A stretch of DNA of 8,529 nucleotides from Aalborgiella sp040079635 (GCA_040079635.1 JBEBJY010000086.1:1-8529); one strand, 5' to 3'; counted from the first letter of the stretch, positions 1 to 5,904 are shown. Notes: a model not told the origin generated them from the letters alone. Program-made: numbers and translations.

Positions 1-98
1 TTAAACTTATCCACAGCCCATGAGCATGGCTTTAAACTGCTTTAGGTGGGGTCAAATTTGGATGAAAAGATGGGGTCAGTTCTAAGTGAAAATCAACA
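1..98. mobile_element. Probable end of an insertion sequence (IS21-family-like), rest lies outside the window
   Basis: Read on the minus strand, a sequence starting TGTTGATTTTCAC begins at position 98. It continues with two spaced copies of a GACCCCA-type motif: on the plus strand, TGGGGTCA at 71-78 and again at 47-54, 24 bp apart. A TG start followed by short repeated subterminal motifs of the ACTGACCCC type is how I remember IS21-family ends, which bind the transposase several times. The boundary falls where the lipoprotein reading frame changes from Ser/Gly/Thr repeats to a different-looking tail. No transposase gene is visible; it would lie to the left of the window. The IS family is an inference from memory, and the two repeats are directly seen. 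Confidence 0.35.
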
Positions 99-635
99 GT
101 GCCACTGCCGCTTGATGTACCTGTGTTGCTGCCAGTGCTGGTGCCTGAGCCTGTATTGGTACCGGAGGATGTGCCTGAGTTGCTGCCTGTGCCATTGGTA
201 ACAGTGGTGGTCGAGGCATTGGAGTTTGAACCACCGCCAGTATTGCTGTAGCTGCTGCCGCCTTCGGCCAAATTAAACAGCTGAAAGGCGCTGCTGGTAG
301 ATGTCACTGGGCTCATCATAGAACCCACGCTGAACAACAAACCTGGGGAAATACGACCGCCTGACAAATTGCCGCCGCCTTCGTCAGCCACAATATCGAA
401 CACCAAGGCGGCGCGTTTGCCTTTGAGAAGGGTGACGTCAATGTCTTTCAAGGCTGAGTATGCTGGCTGAAACCAAGCGCTGCTCTTCGGCATAGCGTTT
501 ACCGCCACCATGCGAGGGGATGCCGGTTAAGGTGCTGCAGCCGGTGAGGAACAAACTGGCCAGTACAAAAGCGAATACCAAAACGACGGTTTTGCGGGAG
601 ATTGCGTTGATTGAGGGCTTGGAAACAAGGGGCAT
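32..635 (-). pseudogene. Frameshifted lipoprotein gene with Ser/Gly/Thr-rich tail
   Basis: The 5' part (635 down to a stop at 438) encodes a lipoprotein signal peptide: a basic start, a hydrophobic stretch at residues about 17-30 and the lipobox LTGC with Cys33. TLTGIPSHGGGKRYAEEQRLVSAS follows in split form: TLTGIPSHGGGKR, then YAEEQRLVSAS. A second frame continues as SALKDIDVTLLKGKRAALVF and then GGGNLSGGR, which reads as the natural continuation. The join lies near 455-465 and needs a net loss of 2 nt or gain of 1 nt. No slippery heptamer is present there, so a mutation or sequencing error is likelier than programmed shifting. The C-terminal part is low-complexity Ser/Gly/Thr/Asn. The last 20 or so residues (VDFHLELTP onward to the stop at 32) probably come from an inserted IS end. 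The family appears to be an uncharacterised envelope lipoprotein known in Burkholderiales; its function is unknown. The second frame alone has an ATG at 511, but that start has no signal peptide and lies inside the lipoprotein. Confidence 0.65.
114..192 (-). repeat. Imperfect 25-bp direct repeat within the Ser/Gly/Thr-rich coding tail
   Basis: The stretches 114-138 and 168-192 match at 22 of 25 positions, with a period of 54 bp (18 codons). They encode the related peptides GTGSNSGTSS and STGSNTGTSS in the lipoprotein tail. The sequence between them is a looser variant of the same Gly/Ser/Thr coding pattern. This looks like slipped-strand expansion of a linker region and keeps the reading frame. 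Confidence 0.6.
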
Positions 636-664
636 GACGGCTCGATAAATAATGATACAAAAAC

Positions 665-676
665 AAGCAATTGCTT
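665..676. promoter_or_regulatory. Perfect 12-bp palindrome upstream of the lipoprotein gene
   Basis: AAGCAATTGCTT is its own reverse complement. It sits 30 bp upstream of the lipoprotein start (635, minus strand), where a promoter would be expected. A second 8-bp palindrome, TAACGTTA, follows at 679-686. A dyad in this place suits a repressor or activator site, but no regulator is identified and the site may be incidental in A/T-rich DNA. Confidence 0.3.
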
Positions 677-729
677 ACTAACGTTAATTATCAACTGAAT
701 CAGAGCTTAAACAGCCTTAGCCCCTCCCT

Positions 730-746
730 GCTAATTTGTAATTAGC
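730..746. repeat. Perfect 7-bp inverted repeat (GCTAATT / AATTAGC) with 3-nt spacer
   Basis: GCTAATT at 730-736 is mirrored by AATTAGC at 740-746 around TGT. It lies in the gap between the yidC terminator and the lipoprotein gene. It lacks a GC-rich stem and a T run, so it is not a typical terminator; an operator or a weak hairpin is possible. With the palindromes at 665-686 and the terminator at 806-834 it makes this gap unusually rich in dyads. No convincing ORF was seen in 636-861. Confidence 0.4.
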
Positions 747-805
747 TAAGTTTATAGACCAAATGAGGCATATTGCATGTTTTTATCAGATCAAAACTTG
801 CATAA

Positions 806-834
806 AAAAAGGCCGCATTGAATGCAGCCTTTTT
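806..834 (-). terminator. Rho-independent terminator of the rpmH-yidC operon (potentially bidirectional)
   Basis: AAAAAGGC (806-813) pairs with GCCTTTTT (827-834). An inner stem GCAT/ATGC closes a TGA loop (815-825), with one C/A mismatch between the two stems. On the minus strand the hairpin is followed by a run of T (complement of A 804-810), about 30 nt past the yidC stop. The A/T flanks on both sides mean it could also stop transcription coming from the left. Confidence 0.8.
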
Positions 835-861
835 AGCGAATACTTAAGTTACAGGTACGAA

Positions 862-2622
862 TTACTTAAACTTCGGCAAATTAAACTGCGGTGGCACGCC
901 CATGCGGGTGTTGATGAGCCACTGCTGGGCGATGGACAGGATGTTGTTGGTGATCCAGTACAAAACCAAGCCCGACGGGAAGAAGAAGAACATGACGGAG
1001 AAGGCGAGCGGCATGTACCACATCATTTTGGCTTGCAATGGGTCTGGTGGCGTTGGGTTCAGCGCGGTTTGCAAGAGCGTGGTCAGGGTCATGACCAGCG
1101 GTAGGATGTAGAACGGATCGGGTGCGGCCAAGTCGTGAATCCACAGCGCCCACGGGGCATTCCGCATCTCAACTGAGCTTAAAAGCACCCAGTACAAGGC
1201 GATGAACACCGGAATTTGCACCATGATGGGGAAGCAACCGCCCATGGGGTTGATTTTTTCTTCGCGGTAGATTTTCATCATCTCTTGCTGCATTTCTTGC
1301 GGCTTGTCTTTCAAGCGCTCGCGCATGGTAGCGATGCGCGGTGCGACCGACTTCATCTTGGCCATGCTGGCGTAGGCTTTGGCGTTGAGCCAGTAGAAAG
1401 CGATTTTGAGCAACAACACCAAGGCGATGATGGACCAGCCCCAGTTGCCTAAGTAGCTGTGCAGCTTGTCGAGCAACCAATACAGAGGTTTGGCCAAAAT
1501 GGTCAAAACGCCGTAGTCTTTGACCAATTCCAGGCCTGGGGTGACGGTTTCTAGTGATTTTTCAACCTGCGGGCCGGCAAAAAAGCGCGATTCCACGGTT
1601 TTGGTGGTGCCTGGAGCGATGCTGTCTAAGCCAGTGATCATGCCCACAGAATACAAATTGGTGTCGACTTTGCGGGTAAACAGCTCACGTTTGATGCCGT
1701 CAGGCAAGATCCACGCGCTGGCAAAGTAGTGTTGCACCATGGCGACATAGCCTTCGCTGGCTTGCTTTTCAACGTCGACTTTGTTTTTCTCGATGTCAGT
1801 GAATTCGACTTTTTGGTACTTTTTGGCTTCGGTGTAAACCGCAGGGCCCGTGAAAGTGGAGTAGAAAGACGACTCACCCGCCAGTTTGTTGCCGTCACGC
1901 ACCAGCTGCAAATACAGCTGTGGTGACACAGCGGCAGCGCCGGTGTTGACGATGTCGTGCTTCACAGCCACGTCGTAAGCGCCGCGCTTCAAGGTGTAGG
2001 TTTTGACCACTTTGACGCCACCAGATTCAGGGGATTCAAATTTCACGACGAGTTCGTTCACGCCGTCCACAAGTTTGCGAGCGCCTGGGGTGACGGTCAT
2101 CATGGTTTTGTGCGTTGGCAAGTTGGCAGCGCCGACCAAACCGGTTTGCGCCACATACACGCGCTCTTTGCTGTCGTCCAACAGCACCACGCCTTTGGCG
2201 GTGCCGGCTTTGACAGCGGCTTTGTCTTCTAAATCAACGTGCTTCACAAACTCAGAATGCACCAGTGAGCCGCCCTCGGTGTCAAACGTGAGCTTGATCA
2301 CATCGGTTTGCACTTCAAAACGTTCCCTTGCAGCAACAGGTGCCGCCACAGTGCCATTTTGAGCTGTAGCCGGCGTGTTTACTGCCTGAGTAGCTATATT
2401 ATTTGTAGCATTATTCAGGTTGCCACTAGCAGAAGGAATGCTTGCATTGGCCGCAGCGGTGCTGGCTGTCGTTGTTGCGGCTGGTGCAGTTGCAACAACG
2501 GCAGGTTTTGCGCTGAGTCCGAAAGTGGGCTTTTGGCCGATGCTGACTTGGTAGTTGTCCCACAGCATAACCATAGAAAAACCAAATATCGTCCACAAAA
2601 TGGTCCGGCGGATATCGTTCAT
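862..2622 (-). CDS. yidC: Membrane protein insertase YidC
   Basis: Inserts and folds inner-membrane proteins, alone or with the Sec translocon. The 586-residue protein has the Gram-negative layout. TM1 is at residues 5-21 (LWTIFGFSMVMLW). A long periplasmic domain covers about 22-370 and begins with an Ala/Thr/Asn-rich linker at 38-98. The conserved insertase core follows: TM2 about 396-412, the cytoplasmic helical hairpin with MRERLKDKPQEMQQEMM (433-449), NPMGGCFPIMVQIP (458-471), WALWIHDLAAPDP (491-503) and FPSGLVLYW (548-556). The groove Arg found in E. coli TM2 (R366) is Lys406 here. The C-terminus (FNLPKFK) is short and basic. The ATG lies 10 nt after the yidD stop. No Shine-Dalgarno sequence precedes it (CCTCC is there instead), so translation is probably coupled to yidD. 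The gene ends the operon, ahead of a terminator. Confidence 0.98.
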   Translation of the reverse strand: MNDIRRTILWTIFGFSMVMLWDNYQVSIGQKPTFGLSAKPAVVATAPAATTTASTAAANASIPSASGNLNNATNNIATQAVNTPATAQNGTVAAPVAARERFEVQTDVIKLTFDTEGGSLVHSEFVKHVDLEDKAAVKAGTAKGVVLLDDSKERVYVAQTGLVGAANLPTHKTMMTVTPGARKLVDGVNELVVKFESPESGGVKVVKTYTLKRGAYDVAVKHDIVNTGAAAVSPQLYLQLVRDGNKLAGESSFYSTFTGPAVYTEAKKYQKVEFTDIEKNKVDVEKQASEGYVAMVQHYFASAWILPDGIKRELFTRKVDTNLYSVGMITGLDSIAPGTTKTVESRFFAGPQVEKSLETVTPGLELVKDYGVLTILAKPLYWLLDKLHSYLGNWGWSIIALVLLLKIAFYWLNAKAYASMAKMKSVAPRIATMRERLKDKPQEMQQEMMKIYREEKINPMGGCFPIMVQIPVFIALYWVLLSSVEMRNAPWALWIHDLAAPDPFYILPLVMTLTTLLQTALNPTPPDPLQAKMMWYMPLAFSVMFFFFPSGLVLYWITNNILSIAQQWLINTRMGVPPQFNLPKFK

Positions 2623-2632
2623 GAGGAGGTCT

Positions 2633-2887
2633 TTACTTTGTAAATTTTGAAAACAGAGAAAAATGTGTCGATTTTTCTGGTACGGGGTCTACGCCACCCT
2701 CACACCACGGGTGGCAGCGTCCTAGACGCTTTAACGTGAGGTAGCTGCCCTTGGCTGCGCCGTGAGTTTCTAAGGCTTGAATCGAATAGATAGAGCACGT
2801 TGGCTCAAACCGGCAAGCGGAACCTAGCCACGGGCTGAGAAACAAACGGTAGGCTTTGACGATGCCCACTAAAACTTGTTTCATCAT
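2633..2887 (-). CDS. yidD: Membrane protein insertion efficiency factor YidD
   Basis: A small membrane-associated protein thought to assist YidC-dependent insertion. It has 84 residues, normal for the family. The hallmark motifs are present: an amphipathic N-terminal helix (VGIVKAYRLFLSPWLG), CRFEPTCSIYSIQAL (25-39), HGAAKGSYLTLKRLGRCHPW and GGVDPVPEK. The Cys residues of the CRFxPTCS and RCHPW motifs are intact. The ATG at 2887 overlaps the rnpA stop as ATGA; a second ATG directly follows (2884), so either could start the protein. It lies between rnpA and yidC, the standard place for this gene, and translation is probably coupled to rnpA. Confidence 0.95.
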   Translation of the reverse strand: MMKQVLVGIVKAYRLFLSPWLGSACRFEPTCSIYSIQALETHGAAKGSYLTLKRLGRCHPWCEGGVDPVPEKSTHFSLFSKFTK

Positions 2888-3306
2888 GACTTTGCGCCCG
2901 CAAAAAGGTGTTGCAGCTCTGCGCGAACCGCTGTTTTGAGTTTGTCTGATGTGGCGCTGATGAACTTGGCACGGTCAAAACCAGCGCGCAAACGCACCAC
3001 ATGCGCCGCGACAGGCAGAGAACAACCTGCGTCTGTGCTTACCGCATAGATTTGGCGCTTGATGGTGTTGCGCGTCACCGCTCGCTTGGCCCAGCGTTTG
3101 GGCACAATCACCCCTAGCCAGGTGTCTTGCACGGCAAAGAGGGGTTTGCTGAGGGCTTGGCTACCATCCGCTTCAAGCGTTGACACCGTTTTTGGCTCTG
3201 AATTTGGTTGCAGAGCTACCCGATGCAAGGCAAAGTGCGGGGTGCGGGAGACGGTTTGACCGCTCATCACCGCTGCAAACTGCGCTTTGGTCACTATTCG
3301 CTGCAA
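2884..3306 (-). CDS. rnpA: Ribonuclease P protein component
   Basis: Protein subunit of RNase P, which removes 5' leaders from pre-tRNA together with the catalytic RNA. It is 140 residues, slightly long, as in Comamonadaceae-type homologues, which carry an insertion after the first strand (about residues 33-55). The signature basic region AKRAVTRNTIKRQIY (about residues 74-88) includes the RNxxKR core that contacts RNA. N-terminal SRTPHFALHRVAL and C-terminal FDRAKFISATSDKLKTAVR also fit the family. The start is a TTG at 3306 giving MQRIVTKAQF, which matches the usual N-terminus; an in-frame GTG four codons later is the alternative. No strong ribosome binding site is visible. It lies 69 bp after rpmH and overlaps yidD by 4 nt. 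Confidence 0.93.
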   Translation of the reverse strand: MQRIVTKAQFAAVMSGQTVSRTPHFALHRVALQPNSEPKTVSTLEADGSQALSKPLFAVQDTWLGVIVPKRWAKRAVTRNTIKRQIYAVSTDAGCSLPVAAHVVRLRAGFDRAKFISATSDKLKTAVRAELQHLFAGAKS

Positions 3307-3375
3307 GATGGCGCGACAAAGTTAAGCTACTGTAGTGACTAGATCGAAACTACGGCAGCCAAATTTGACTAAAAC

Positions 3376-3510
3376 TTAGACAGCCAAACGCTTGCGGCCT
3401 TTGGCGCGGCGTGCGTTGATCACGGCACGGCCACCAGGCGTTTTCATGCGTGTCAAAAAACCGTGGGTACGGGCGCGGCGAACTTTAGAGGGTTGGTAAG
3501 TGCGTTTCAT
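3376..3510 (-). CDS. rpmH: 50S ribosomal protein L34
   Basis: A very small, highly basic large-subunit protein. The translation is 44 residues, starting MKRTYQPSKVRRARTHGF and ending GRKRLAV, with the conserved TYQPS, RTHGFL and NARRAKGRKRL segments of L34. Length and sequence match the bacterial family throughout. An AGGAT Shine-Dalgarno-like element is found 5-9 nt upstream of the ATG. It is the first gene of the rpmH-rnpA-yidD-yidC operon, in which L34, RNase P protein and the insertase are expressed together. The upstream neighbour is a divergent ABC binding-protein gene rather than the dnaA usually found here in this order. Confidence 0.97.
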   Translation of the reverse strand: MKRTYQPSKVRRARTHGFLTRMKTPGGRAVINARRAKGRKRLAV

Positions 3511-3529
3511 GATTCATCCTAGGTACATT

Positions 3530-3548
3530 TTGAAGCGTGCTGCTTCAA
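3530..3548 (-). repeat. Hairpin in the rpmH leader
   Basis: TTGAAGC (3530-3536) and GCTTCAA (3542-3548) form a perfect 7-bp stem around a 5-nt loop. The hairpin lies 20-38 nt upstream of the rpmH start codon. If the -10 at 3560-3565 is used, it would sit almost at the 5' end of the mRNA. A 5'-terminal stem can protect an mRNA from decay; that role is inferred. Confidence 0.5.
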
Positions 3549-3559
3549 GTTAGCCCATG

Positions 3560-3568
3560 ATTATCGCA
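3560..3568 (-). promoter_or_regulatory. Extended -10 promoter element for rpmH operon
   Basis: On the minus strand the sequence reads TGCGATAAT: a TGN extension directly before GATAAT, which matches TATAAT at 5 of 6 positions. Transcription would begin near 3552, giving a leader of about 42 nt. No good -35 hexamer is found at 16-18 bp, which is common for extended -10 promoters. Prediction by eye only. Confidence 0.45.
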
Positions 3569-3614
3569 GATTCTTGAGGCATGGCCACTATTTAGACAAA
3601 AGCACTAAGGGAAA

Positions 3615-3668
3615 GTCACACTGGTGACGCGTTTTTCAGCTCCTATGATCAGTTACCGACCAGTTACC
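3615..3668 (+). promoter_or_regulatory. Candidate promoter/operator region of the binding-protein gene
   Basis: TATGAT at 3644-3649 matches the -10 consensus at 5 of 6 positions and lies 33 bp before the start codon. A perfect dyad GTCAC-ACTG-GTGAC (3615-3628) covers where the -35 would be. CAGTTACC occurs twice, at 3650-3657 and 3661-3668, with an 11-bp period, around the expected transcript start. These are candidate regulator sites; the factor is unknown. The Shine-Dalgarno AAGGA follows at 3671-3675. Confidence 0.35.
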
Positions 3669-3682
3669 AAAAGGAAACCCGC

Positions 3683-4927
3683 ATGAATAAACGACTCACG
3701 AGGCCGCATACTGTCTCAACTTCCGCAACCATACGCACTATTAGCGCCTCATTGATGGTGGGAATACTTTTAACAATGACGCCAGTTTTTGCACAAAACA
3801 ATGCGAACACCTTAAAAATCGGCGTTATTGGACCATTTTCGGGAGCTTCTGCGGATTTTGGTGTCCCTATGCTGAACGGTATCCAAATGGCAGTTGACGA
3901 AATCAATGCTGTGGGCGGCTATTCTGGGCGCAAGTTAGAAATCGTTAAAAAAGACGACGAAGCTAAGCCCGATGTTGGGTTCAAGCTATCCAATGAGCTG
4001 GTTGCTGAAAAAGTAATTGCGACGATTGGGTTTTGCAACACAGGGGTGGCTGCCAAATCGCTAGATGTGTTTCAAGCAAACAAGCTGCCATTGATTATTC
4101 CTTGTTCAACAGGGACGCCACTAACAGCGAAATTTCCGGCTGCAGAAAGCTATATTTTCAGAACCTCGGCTAGAGACGCTATTCAAGCGCCTTTTGTGGT
4201 GGAAGATATTGTCAAACGTGGTTGGAATAAAGTTGCTATTTTTGCGGATACGAGTGGTTATGGCGAAGCGGGATTTCAAGATGTTGAGAGGGCCTTGACC
4301 GCCAAAAACATAAAGCCCGTTTATGTCGCTAGGTTTGCTTTGGGTGTAAAAGACCTGAATGAAGAACTGAAAGCTGCAAAAGCTGCGGGTGCGAACGTGG
4401 TTTTTAGCTACACCGTGGGTTCAGAAAACGCCGTCATTGCTAAAGGTCGCCAAGCTTTAGGCTGGAAAGTGCCGCAAGTAGGTGCTTGGCCATTGTCATT
4501 CCCCTTTTTCATCGAAGGCGCAAAAGAGGCTGCAGAAGGTGCACTGATGGCACAAACTTTCATAGCCGAGCCAAGCAACTCGTACCGTGCCGCATTTTTA
4601 ACCAGCTACGCGCGCAAGTTCAAGGTTAATAAAATCCCCGTTCCGATGGCTGCAGCACAAGGATATGACGCCGTTTATATCTTGTTGTATTCGCTTTTTA
4701 ACGTCAAAGGCGGTAACTTCAACGGTCAAGCCATCAAAACGGCGCTTGAAAATAAAATTCGCACCTATTACGGTGTAGTTGCCACGTATGAACAGCCGTT
4801 TAGCTCGAAAGACAAAGATGCGACGACGCAAAACATGCTGGTTATGGGCATGGTAAAAAATGGCGCGGTGACTTTTGCTTACCCACAAGATGCCAAAAAC
4901 AATCTGTTCGTGCAACGCAAGCAATGA
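3683..4927 (+). CDS. Periplasmic substrate-binding protein, branched-chain amino acid ABC transporter type (Peripla_BP_6)
   Basis: Binds a small molecule in the periplasm for a LivK/HAAT-type ABC importer; the ligand cannot be told from sequence. It has 414 residues with a Sec signal peptide: basic start, hydrophobic stretch at 20-34 and probable cleavage after VFA (37). The mature part opens with LKIGVIGPFSGASADFG, the typical first strand and ligand loop of the family. GIQMAVDEINAVGGYSGRKLEIV, in two parts (GIQMAVDEINAVGG and YSGRKLEIV), follows, then IGFCNTG and IIPCSTG loops lining the cleft. Cys118 and Cys141 lie in these loops. The ATG has a good ribosome binding site (AAGGA, 7 nt spacing). 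The gene reads visibly more A/T-rich than its neighbours. No permease or ATPase genes are adjacent, so it is an orphan binding protein. A DMT transporter gene follows after 28 bp and may share the transcript. Confidence 0.92.
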   Translation: MNKRLTRPHTVSTSATIRTISASLMVGILLTMTPVFAQNNANTLKIGVIGPFSGASADFGVPMLNGIQMAVDEINAVGGYSGRKLEIVKKDDEAKPDVGFKLSNELVAEKVIATIGFCNTGVAAKSLDVFQANKLPLIIPCSTGTPLTAKFPAAESYIFRTSARDAIQAPFVVEDIVKRGWNKVAIFADTSGYGEAGFQDVERALTAKNIKPVYVARFALGVKDLNEELKAAKAAGANVVFSYTVGSENAVIAKGRQALGWKVPQVGAWPLSFPFFIEGAKEAAEGALMAQTFIAEPSNSYRAAFLTSYARKFKVNKIPVPMAAAQGYDAVYILLYSLFNVKGGNFNGQAIKTALENKIRTYYGVVATYEQPFSSKDKDATTQNMLVMGMVKNGAVTFAYPQDAKNNLFVQRKQ

Positions 4928-4955
4928 ATGCCTAATGCCTAGCTAAAATTGGGGC

Positions 4956-5882
4956 TTGAACACTCAAAAATCCTCCAAAAACCTGTTGATCACATTCATT
5001 CGGGCAATGCCAGCCGTATTTGTGCTGATTTGGAGCACAGGCTTCATCGTCGCCAAGTTTGGGTTGCCATTTGCGCCGCCTCTGACGTTTTTAACGATAC
5101 GCTACTTTCTATCCATCGCCTGCTTTTTGGTGTGGATTGGGTTGGCTCGCGCCGTTTGGCCTAGCGATAAAAAGCAATGGTTACATCTTGCGGTGACCGG
5201 CGTGCTGATGCACGGCGGCTACTTGGGTGGTGTTTGGGTGGCGGTGAAAGGCGGTATGGGTTCGGGTTTGGCGGCATTGATCGTTGGATTTCAACCGGTT
5301 TTGACGGCATTGTGGCTCTCGTATCTCGGGTCAACTGCGGCAGAAACCCCAAAACAAGCTGTTGTTACAAAGCGACAATGGGCAGGGTTGCTGCTGGGTT
5401 TGGCAGGTTTATTACTCGTCGTTGCCCGCAAATTCGGGGCTACTAACGAGGTCACGCTGCTGACTTTTGTCGCTGCCGTGTTTGCCTTGATCAGCATCAC
5501 CGTGGGCACGTTGTACCAGAAGCAGCACGTCACCGCCACTGATGTGCGTACGGCCAACGTGATTCAGCTGGGCGCTGCGTTCGTGGTGACGCTGCCCTTT
5601 GCGATGTTGGAGGCCGAAGCCATCATTTGGAATGCATCGTTCATAGGCGCGATGGCGTGGGCGGTGCTGGCTTTGACCTTGGGCGGTAGTTCGTTGATGT
5701 TCATGCTGATTCAACGTGGCGCCGCTACCACGGTGACCAGTTTGCTGTACTTGGTGCCGCCCACGACGGCGCTGATGGCTTGGGTCTTGTTTGGCGAAGC
5801 AATTACAGTAGTCACGCTTTTAGGCATAGCACTCACCGCCATTGGCGTGAGCTTGGTAGTGCGGCCTGCGCGTCAGAACTGA
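4956..5882 (+). CDS. DMT superfamily (EamA) transporter
   Basis: An inner-membrane transporter, probably an exporter of amino acids or other metabolites, as for many EamA proteins; the substrate is unknown. The 308 residues contain about ten hydrophobic helices in two EamA repeats (about 20-155 and 168-302). The opening PAVFVLIWSTGFIVAKFG and FLTIRYFLSI fit the first repeat, and YLVPPTTALMAWVLFGE with GIALTAIGVSLVV the last. The start is uncertain: TTG at 4956 is the first possible codon after an in-frame stop, but GGGG lies only 1 nt before it. ATG at 5007 would begin directly at MPAVFV. Homologues usually have a short leader before AMP, which favours 4956. It lies 28 bp after the binding-protein gene with no terminator between, and converges on the next gene with a 22-bp gap. 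Confidence 0.9.
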   Translation: MNTQKSSKNLLITFIRAMPAVFVLIWSTGFIVAKFGLPFAPPLTFLTIRYFLSIACFLVWIGLARAVWPSDKKQWLHLAVTGVLMHGGYLGGVWVAVKGGMGSGLAALIVGFQPVLTALWLSYLGSTAAETPKQAVVTKRQWAGLLLGLAGLLLVVARKFGATNEVTLLTFVAAVFALISITVGTLYQKQHVTATDVRTANVIQLGAAFVVTLPFAMLEAEAIIWNASFIGAMAWAVLALTLGGSSLMFMLIQRGAATTVTSLLYLVPPTTALMAWVLFGEAITVVTLLGIALTAIGVSLVVRPARQN

Positions 5883-5904
5883 ACGGCCCCTAAACTCTGC
5901 GGAC

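Noticed and set aside
114..192. CRISPR-like repeats
   Set aside because: Only two imperfect copies, inside a coding frame, with no uniform spacers and no cas genes.
438..470. Programmed ribosomal frameshift in the lipoprotein gene
   Set aside because: No slippery heptamer, stimulatory hairpin or internal Shine-Dalgarno was seen at the junction; mutation or sequencing error is simpler.
763..1104. Plus-strand open frame across the yidC terminator and 3' end
   Set aside because: It reads through the terminator and antisense to the strongly conserved yidC C-terminus; the translation has no recognisable domain.
1957..2643. Long plus-strand open frames opposite the 5' half of yidC
   Set aside because: They are antisense shadows of a well-supported gene, with no start context or family resemblance.
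3511..3682. oriC next to rpmH
   Set aside because: Expected from gene context, but no repeated DnaA boxes or A/T-rich unwinding stretch is visible and dnaA is not adjacent.
4926..4939. Tandem AATGCCT repeat between the binding-protein and DMT genes
   Set aside because: Two 7-bp copies around a stop codon are likely chance; no hairpin or known signal results.
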